A DNA stretch of 50,896 bases from Pseudomonas viridiflava (GTDB lineage Bacteria; Pseudomonadota; Gammaproteobacteria; Pseudomonadales; Pseudomonadaceae): assembly GCF_900580675.1 (NCBI RefSeq), contig NZ_UTBG01000017.1:1-50896 (forward strand). Direction: 5' to 3'. The notes under the pieces are model-generated. The model worked only from the letters and a program-made list of their open reading frames with translations. It had not been told where the DNA came from and did not search any database. This document shows, in pieces, positions 45,566 through 50,896 of this stretch (position 1 is its first letter; every line of letters begins with the position of its first letter). The position numbers were made by a program, and so were the translations under genes.

Positions 45566-46690
45566 GTGAGCGAAACAGCCTTGCCTAAAGATGAAACCCA
45601 GCCCGCACTTGATGCGCCGGTTGAGTCACCGGTCACCGCGCCGCGCCGTGGCAATGGCCTGGCAATCGTCGCCCTGCTGCTCGGCGTTGCCGGTGTTGCC
45701 GCCGGCGGTTGGGGGATCTGGCAGGTCCGTGCCTTGCAAGCCAGCAGCCAGCAACAGCTGGGCCAGGTGCAGACCCTCGATGATCAAGCCCAATCCCTCA
45801 AGCAAAGTCAGCAACAACTGGCCGCGCGCCTGGCCCAGTTGCCAGCCGCCGACGAGCTGGAGGAGCGCCGCCGTCTGGTCGCCCAACTGCAGGGTGATCA
45901 GCAGCGCTTGAGCCAGCGCCTGGAAACCGTGCTGGGCGCCAGCCGCCAGGACTGGCGTTTGGCCGAGGCCGAGCACCTGATTCGTCTGGCGAGCCTGCGA
46001 CTGTCGGCCCTGCAAGATATCAACAGCGCCCATGCGCTGGTCCAGGGCGCCGACGAAATCCTGCGCGAGCAGAGCGATCCGGGCTCCTACGCCGCACGCG
46101 AGCAATTGGCCAAGAGCCTTGCCGCGCTGCGCAGCACTGAGCAGCCGGACCGTACCGGGCTTTACCTGCAATTGGCGGCGCTGCGTGACCAGGTCGTGCA
46201 ATTGGCGGCCATTGCCCCCGAATACCAGTTGACCGAGCCGGGTTCCGACGGGCGCCCGACGACCGATACCGACAGTCGTTGGCGCCAATGGTGGGAGCAG
46301 ATTTCGCGCTACTTCCGTATCGACTTCAACCCGGATGACAACATCCGTCCGCTGCTGGCGGGGCAAGGCCTGAACCAGGTGCGCCTGGCCCTGAGCCTGG
46401 CGCTGGAACAAGCCCAATGGGCGGCGCTCAATGGCGAGACGGCGGTGTACAGCCGTTCGCTCGGCGAAGCACGCAGCGTGTTGCAGGACAACTTCAACCA
46501 GGACAACCCGCAAAGCAAGGCGATGCTCGCGCGTATTGCCGAGCTTGAGCCCAAGGCCGTTTCGGTGGTGACGCCGGACTTGGCGGCAAGCCTGGCTGCC
46601 GTGCAGGCCTACCTGGAGCGTCGTCACTTGTCTGCCGACGAAGCCAAGGCGGCGGCCACGCCAGCGGCCACCTCGGCGAAGCAGGAGTAG
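45566..46690 (+). CDS. hemX: HemX-like membrane protein
   Basis: Protein of 374 residues named after the HemX family (formerly called uroporphyrinogen-III C-methyltransferase). A single transmembrane helix at about 29-51 (GLAIVALLLGVAGVAAGGWGIWQV) is followed by a long Gln-rich coiled coil (about 55-130) and a helical periplasmic domain with Ala-rich C-terminus. There is no SAM-binding motif, so methyltransferase activity is unlikely. It starts at GTG 45566 after AAAGGACGG. Role in tetrapyrrole synthesis is only by location. Confidence 0.9.
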   Translation: MSETALPKDETQPALDAPVESPVTAPRRGNGLAIVALLLGVAGVAAGGWGIWQVRALQASSQQQLGQVQTLDDQAQSLKQSQQQLAARLAQLPAADELEERRRLVAQLQGDQQRLSQRLETVLGASRQDWRLAEAEHLIRLASLRLSALQDINSAHALVQGADEILREQSDPGSYAAREQLAKSLAALRSTEQPDRTGLYLQLAALRDQVVQLAAIAPEYQLTEPGSDGRPTTDTDSRWRQWWEQISRYFRIDFNPDDNIRPLLAGQGLNQVRLALSLALEQAQWAALNGETAVYSRSLGEARSVLQDNFNQDNPQSKAMLARIAELEPKAVSVVTPDLAASLAAVQAYLERRHLSADEAKAAATPAATSAKQE

Positions 46691-46695
46691 AGCCG

Positions 46696-47937
46696 ATGAA
46701 GCGTTTCTATGTGATCCTGGTGCTGGCGATCGCGATCGCCCTGGCACTCGCCGTAGGCATTTCGAAACACACCGGCTACGTGCTGATTACCTACCCGCAT
46801 GTGCTGCATTACGAGTCGAGCCTGTGGGCTACCTTGGTCGCGATAGTTGCCATCGTGCTGGCGATCTACCTGATCCGCGTACTGCTTGGGCTGGTCACTG
46901 CCTCCGGTGGTGTGGTCAACCCATGGTCGCGGCGCAACCGCAGCCGCCGCGTACAGGTCGCGATCGAACAGGGCCAGATGGACCTCGCCGAGGGTCGCTG
47001 GGCCAGCGCCGAACGCCATTTGCATCGTGCCGCCGAAGCCGAGCGCCAGCCATTGCTGTACTACCTTGGCGCGGCGCGTGCCGCCAATGAGCAAGGCCGA
47101 TACGAAGAGTCCGACGGCTTGCTGGAGCGCGCCCTTGAGCGTCAGCCCCAGGCCGAGCTGGCCGTAGCCTTGAGCCATGCACAGCTGCAACTGGACCGCG
47201 GTGATACCGACGGTGCGTTGATCACCTTGCAGGCGATGCATGAGCGTCATCCTCACAACGCCCAATTGCTTCGCCAACTGCAGCGCCTGCATCAGCAGCG
47301 GGGTGACTGGTCGTCAGTGATTCGTCTGCTGCCGGAGTTGCGCAAAGACAAAGTACTGCCTGCCAGCGAGCTGGCCGAACTCGAGCGCCGTGCCTGGGGC
47401 GAGAACCTCAGCCTGGCTGCCCAGCGTGAAGAGGAGGGCGAAGCAGGCTTGCAGTCGCTCGAGCGGGCCTGGCAACAGTTGACTCCCGCCCAGCGCCAGG
47501 AGCCGCAACTTGTCCTCGCGTATGCCGAACAACTGCGTCAGCGGGGCGCTGATGCGAAAGCCGAAGAAGCGCTGCGTGGTGCGATCAAGCGTGGGTATGA
47601 CAGCCACTTGATTCGCCTGTATGGCCTGCTGCGTGGCGGTGATCCGGCCCGGCAATTGAAGTTTGCCGAGGGTTGGCTCAAGGACCATCCAGGCGATGCC
47701 AGCTTGCTGCTGACGTTGGGCCGCCTGTGCCTGCAAAACAGCCTGTGGGGGAAGGCGCGGGACTACCTGGAGAGCAGCCTGCAAGTACAGCGCAACCCCG
47801 AGGCCTGTGCCGAGTTGGCACGCCTGCTGGCCCAAATGGGCGACACCGAGCGCAGCAACCAGCTGTTCCAAGAGGGGCTGGGTTTGCTGGATAACCGCTT
47901 GCTGGCATCGCCGCTGCCAGTTCCTGCGCGGGTGTGA
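46696..47937 (+). CDS. hemY: HemY-type TPR membrane protein
   Basis: Protein of 413 residues. Two transmembrane helices are near the N-terminus (about 3-22, FYVILVLAIAIALALAVGI; and about 43-65, ATLVAIVAIVLAIYLIRVLLGLV), followed by tetratricopeptide repeats (about 95-400, such as RWASAERHLHRAAEAERQPLLYYLGAARAANEQGRYEES). It follows hemX after five bases. HemY of this type is distinct from the Gram-positive protoporphyrinogen oxidase of the same name; its function in haem metabolism is unresolved. Confidence 0.92.
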   Translation: MKRFYVILVLAIAIALALAVGISKHTGYVLITYPHVLHYESSLWATLVAIVAIVLAIYLIRVLLGLVTASGGVVNPWSRRNRSRRVQVAIEQGQMDLAEGRWASAERHLHRAAEAERQPLLYYLGAARAANEQGRYEESDGLLERALERQPQAELAVALSHAQLQLDRGDTDGALITLQAMHERHPHNAQLLRQLQRLHQQRGDWSSVIRLLPELRKDKVLPASELAELERRAWGENLSLAAQREEEGEAGLQSLERAWQQLTPAQRQEPQLVLAYAEQLRQRGADAKAEEALRGAIKRGYDSHLIRLYGLLRGGDPARQLKFAEGWLKDHPGDASLLLTLGRLCLQNSLWGKARDYLESSLQVQRNPEACAELARLLAQMGDTERSNQLFQEGLGLLDNRLLASPLPVPARV

Positions 47938-48173
47938 TGTAGGAAGGGATCGAGGGTTGGCTCAGATGGATCTGATAGCCAGCCCTTAAATGTCTCGTAA
48001 ACAGCCGGGCTAGAGCATTTGTAGGTATGTTCCTACGCTTGGTTGTTCGATGTCCTCCACGTTCTGACGGGTTGTCCTTACGGTTTCGCGGAATCGTCTG
48101 CTCTGGTGTGTATTGAAAGGGGTCAGTCCTTTCCTCTACCGTATCGATCTATATTTCGCGGTGCGGATAAAGC

Positions 48174-48692
48174 ATGTCTTTTGCCCCTTCACGGTCTTTG
48201 TTTTTCCTTGCGTTCCTGGCGGGTGCGCTGACGTTGGGCGCGTCCTTTTACCTTGAGTTCGGTGCGTCGCTGCGGCCCTGTTTCCTGTGCCAGATGCAGC
48301 GGGCCTTCCTGGCGGCCTTCATGCTGATCAACCTGGCGGCTTTTCTCCACAATCCAACGCGAAACGTCACCTATCTGTACGGGCTGGCGAGCATGGGCTG
48401 TGCGTTGCTTGGCGCGATCACCGCCGTGCGCCAGGTGTTGCTGCAAAACGCCGCACCGGATCAGGCCGACTGCCTGCCCAGCCTGCACCACATGATCGAG
48501 AATCTGTCGCTGTGGCAGGCGCTGCAAGCAACTGTCAAAGGCACTGTTGATTGCGTGGAAATCAACTGGACACTATTTGACTTGAGCCTTCCCGAGTGGA
48601 GCCTGCTGTTCTTCGTGGGGATGCTGGTGCTGGGCAGCATGCAGTTTTCAAGGTTGTTTTTGAGCCAGCGAATACGTCCGACGGGGCAATGA
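48174..48692 (+). CDS. dsbH: DsbB-family disulphide bond protein (DsbH)
   Basis: Membrane protein of 172 residues with four transmembrane segments. It has the CFLC redox motif near residues 36-39 (LRPCFLCQMQRAF) and a second Cys pair in the periplasmic loop (ADCLPSL and VDCVEINW), as in DsbB, which oxidises DsbA and reduces quinone. Corresponding P. aeruginosa gene PA5256 is called dsbH. The start is ATG 48174. The gap after hemY is 236 bp, so it is probably a separate unit. Confidence 0.88.
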   Translation: MSFAPSRSLFFLAFLAGALTLGASFYLEFGASLRPCFLCQMQRAFLAAFMLINLAAFLHNPTRNVTYLYGLASMGCALLGAITAVRQVLLQNAAPDQADCLPSLHHMIENLSLWQALQATVKGTVDCVEINWTLFDLSLPEWSLLFFVGMLVLGSMQFSRLFLSQRIRPTGQ

Positions 48693-48901
48693 ACCCCAGG
48701 CGTGGTTTGTAAAGCAGGATTAAACACTTGTATGAACTTTCTGGCCTGCGTACCTTGAAGCCATAGTCATGCGGGCATAATCTGGCCCGCACGCGTTATT
48801 GAAACCTTTTGTCAGATGCGGCCTTGTCCGGCTGCCGCTTTATCCTTTAAGTGTTGTGCGGGCATCAGGCGGCAGCGCCCCTATAGGGAAGAGAGATCAT
48901 C

Positions 48902-49360
48902 ATGCTGGAAAGTTGTCAGAATGCTCAGGAACGCTGGGGTGGTGTGCACAAGCTGATCGACAGCTGGTTGAAGGCACGTCACGAACTGGTTCGGGCCTTT
49001 GATGCTCTCGGCGCCAAGCCCGAGGCACTGGCTGAGAATCGCGAACCATTGCAGGATTTCTGTGGTGTGTTGGTGGACTACGTGTCAGCCGGTCATTTCG
49101 GTGTCTATGAGCAACTGACCAAGGAGGCGGAAGCCTTTGATGATCAGCGTGGCCTGGACTTGGCTGAAACCCTTTACCCGCGCATCGACGTAATCACCGA
49201 AAAGTTGCTCGCGTTCACCGACCTGTGTGACGCCGGAAATTGTGTTGCTGAAAAATTCAAAGAATTGGGCGCCTTGCTTCATGAGCGTTTTGAGCTGGAA
49301 GATTGCCTGATCGAAGTGCTGCACAACGCACACAAGGAAGAGCCTGCTATTCAGGCCTGA
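48902..49360 (+). CDS. algQ: Anti-sigma-70 factor AlgQ/Rsd
   Basis: Protein of 152 residues of the Rsd/AlgQ family, which binds sigma-70 and favours alternative sigma factors; in P. aeruginosa AlgQ also affects alginate and virulence. The family helices are [29 protein letters not shown] (start), [20 protein letters not shown] near 44-63 and [18 protein letters not shown] near 124-141. ATG 48902 is the family start. A two-way terminator follows. Confidence 0.93.
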   Translation: MLESCQNAQERWGGVHKLIDSWLKARHELVRAFDALGAKPEALAENREPLQDFCGVLVDYVSAGHFGVYEQLTKEAEAFDDQRGLDLAETLYPRIDVITEKLLAFTDLCDAGNCVAEKFKELGALLHERFELEDCLIEVLHNAHKEEPAIQA

Positions 49361-49376
49361 CCTCCGACAGCGGTAC

Positions 49377-49407
49377 AAAAAACGGTGCGCATTGCGCACC
49401 GTTTTTT
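49377..49407. terminator. Two-way terminator between algQ and the FKBP gene
   Basis: AAAAAACGGTGCGC and GCGCACCGTTTTTT form a perfect stem with the loop ATT, flanked by A and T runs, so it works for both convergent genes. This is the one wide convergent gap in the window without a REP element. Confidence 0.9.
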
Positions 49408-49413
49408 ATTGGG

Positions 49414-50091
49414 TCAGTGGCGTGTCCCGAGCAACTCGATCTCGAACACCAATGGTGTATACGGCGGGATCAACTCCCCAGCACCGTCGGCGCCGTAGGC
49501 CTGGGACGATGGAATCACCAGGCGCCATTTAGCGCCCACCGGCATCTGCTGCAACGCACTGCTCCAGCCGCTGATCACACTGTCCAGACGAAACCACTGC
49601 GGCTGCGTGCTCTGGTCGAACACGGTGCCGTCGGGCAGTCGGCCGACGTATTTCACTTGAACCTGATCGCTGGCTGCCGGCTTGTTGCCAGTGCCGGCAG
49701 TGAGTTCCGTGAGCAGAATTCCATCTGCCAATTCGCGCACACCTTTTGCGGCTTTTTCCTTGGCTAAAAACGCCTGTTCGGCAGCGAGTGCTTTTTCGCT
49801 CTGCGGTGCCTGCGCATCGGCTTCGGTCTTTGCTTCGTGCTGGGCAAGAATTTGCTCGATGCGTGTGTTATCCAGCGCCAGCGGTTTGCCTTGATAAGCC
49901 TGTTTGAGACCATCGATCAGGGCCTGGATCTGCAGGTCGGGGACCTCCTGGCGCAAGCGCTCACCGAGGCTGGCGCCCAGGCTGTAAGCGAGGTCGTGCT
50001 GATCCTGGTCGGTGGTGTTTCGCGGCGATTGCTCGCTCGCATTGGCCATTGAAATCGCCAGGCCAAGCACAAGAAAAAGGTAACGCGACAT
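49414..50091 (-). CDS. FKBP-type peptidyl-prolyl isomerase
   Basis: Protein of 225 residues. A signal peptide (about 1-18, MSRYLFLVLGLAISMANA) is followed by an FKBP_N dimerisation helix region (about 30-110, DLAYSLGASLGERLRQEVPDLQIQALIDGLKQ) and a C-terminal FKBP domain (about 130-222, VQVKYVGRLPDGTVFDQSTQPQWF, VISGWSSALQQMPVGAKWRLVIPSSQAYG). The layout is of the Mip/FklB periplasmic group. ATG 50091 is chosen because the longer 50202 form would add 37 residues before a clear signal. It catalyses proline isomerisation in periplasmic proteins. In P. aeruginosa the neighbours are the same. Confidence 0.92.
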   Translation of the reverse strand: MSRYLFLVLGLAISMANASEQSPRNTTDQDQHDLAYSLGASLGERLRQEVPDLQIQALIDGLKQAYQGKPLALDNTRIEQILAQHEAKTEADAQAPQSEKALAAEQAFLAKEKAAKGVRELADGILLTELTAGTGNKPAASDQVQVKYVGRLPDGTVFDQSTQPQWFRLDSVISGWSSALQQMPVGAKWRLVIPSSQAYGADGAGELIPPYTPLVFEIELLGTRH

Positions 50092-50283
50092 GGGTATTCT
50101 CCCGCCGAAAGTGCGACGGATTATGCCAGTGTGAGTGGGTAAAAAGTGGCGGGTATTTTCGTTATATCGATAAGAATTTTCGTACGGTGCAACGCAAGGC
50201 AAACGATACTGTCAACATGCCCTAGCGGCGGTAAGAGCAGAGGGCTAGTATGAGCCGCACCCACGTCAGCCAGGAGGTAAACC

Positions 50284-50896
50284 ATGTCGGCCAAACAGAA
50301 GCCTGTTAATACCCCGTTGCATTTACTCCAACAACTTTCGGGCAGCTTGCTCGAACATCTGGAAAGCGCCTGTTCCCAAGCGTTGGCCGATGCAGAAAAA
50401 CTGCTCGCCAAGCTGGAAAAACAACGCGGTAAAGCGCAAGAGAAGCTGCACAAATCCCGCACCAAACTGCAAGGCGCCGCTACGGCCGGCAAGGCCAAGG
50501 CACAAGCCAAAGCCAAAGACGCAGTCAAAGAACTCGAGGACCTGCTCGACGCCCTCAAGGATCGTCAAGCCGAGACCCGCACCTACATTTCCCAACTCAA
50601 AAAAGATGCTCAGGAAAGCCTGAAACTGGCCCAGGGCGTTGGTCGTGTGAAGGAAGCCGTTGCTAAGGCATTGGGCGCTCGTACCCCTGCAAAAGCCGTC
50701 GCAGCCAGCACTGCGAAAAAGCCGGCGAGCAAGGCTGTCGCCGCCAAGGCACCGTCCAAAAAAGCCGGCGCCAAGCCTGCTGCCAAAACCGCTGCCGCGA
50801 AACCAGCCGCCAAGCCAGCTGCTAAAACTGCTGGTGTGAAACCAGCCGCCAAGCCAGCTGTTAAAACTGCTGCTGCGAAACCAGCCGCCAAGCCAG
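50284..50896 (+). CDS. algP: AlgP histone-like protein, partial at window end
   Basis: The first 204 codons of AlgP, running off the window. Residues 1-130 form a helical, Lys/Ala/Glu-rich domain (LLQQLSGSLLEHLESACSQALADAEKLLAKLEKQ), then a Lys-Ala-Pro-rich tail resembling histone H1 begins (AAKAPSKKAGAKPAAKTAAAKPAAKPAAKT). AlgP (AlgR3) binds DNA and affects algD in P. aeruginosa. The tail is encoded by 39-bp direct repeats (see next entry). ATG 50284 follows CAGGAGG. Confidence 0.92.
   Translation, partial: MSAKQKPVNTPLHLLQQLSGSLLEHLESACSQALADAEKLLAKLEKQRGKAQEKLHKSRTKLQGAATAGKAKAQAKAKDAVKELEDLLDALKDRQAETRTYISQLKKDAQESLKLAQGVGRVKEAVAKALGARTPAKAVAASTAKKPASKAVAAKAPSKKAGAKPAAKTAAAKPAAKPAAKTAGVKPAAKPAVKTAAAKPAAKP
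50791..50896 (+). repeat. 39-bp direct repeats in the algP tail
   Basis: Near-identical units start at 50791, 50830 and 50869, 39 bases (13 codons, AAAKPAAKPAAKT) apart. The third is cut by the window end. Between units only a few bases differ (GCTGCCGCG, GCTGGTGTG, GCTGCTGCG). Confidence 0.9.

Noticed and set aside
48734..48758. GAACTT word before algQ as an AlgU promoter
   Set aside because: The matching TCTGA-type -10 is missing at the required 16-17 base spacing.

Overview
The window looks like chromosomal core DNA of a fluorescent Pseudomonas (P. fluorescens complex). The gene order closely follows, from memory, the P. aeruginosa PAO1 stretch from kauB (PA5312) to algP (PA5253). The protein sequences are typically pseudomonad, and the gaps carry GTGGGAGC..GGCTTGC-type REP hairpins typical of the P. 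fluorescens complex. No rRNA, tRNA, CRISPR array, IS element or prophage was seen.

Layout. (1) 1-8.9 kb: amine and polyamine catabolism: a cupin protein and KauB-type aldehyde dehydrogenase, an MFS transporter, a phospholipase-D-like lipoprotein, a MocR regulator divergent from a DUF1127 protein, a FAD amine oxidase and a cysteine-cluster protein. (2) 9.0-13.1 kb: D-alanine catabolism (dadR divergent from dadA-ridA-dadX), then a PauR/PuuR-type repressor. (3) 13.2-26.7 kb: cytochrome c5, an acetyl-CoA hydrolase/transferase, xpt, rep, a GGDEF-EAL protein (proE-like), a MATE pump, a LysR regulator, a chemoreceptor and comM. (4) 26.9-30.4 kb: ubiK, glnK-amtB behind a predicted NtrC/sigma-54 promoter, a YjbQ protein and sutA. 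(5) 30.6-36.0 kb: the leftward cluster lppL-lysA-dapF-DUF484-xerC-yigB, divergent from cyaY and a DUF1289 gene. (6) 36.0-42.5 kb: rnk with an attenuator-like leader, class I adenylate cyclase cyaA, two small conserved genes, a GST and argH. (7) 42.9-50.9 kb: algR, hemC-hemD-hemX-hemY, dsbB/dsbH, algQ, an FKBP isomerase and the 5' part of algP, which runs off the window.

I did not find a clearly new multi-gene system. The most interesting signals are regulatory or structural. They are the two-hairpin leader before rnk; the NtrC/sigma-54 pair before glnK; a 20-bp palindrome between the cupin gene and kauB; and a 501-bp gap between argH and algR that lacks the algZ kinase gene found there in P. 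aeruginosa but has a CRP/Vfr-like site. REP hairpins also fill six of the eight convergent junctions that do not overlap by more than a few bases, some with nested or mismatched arms.
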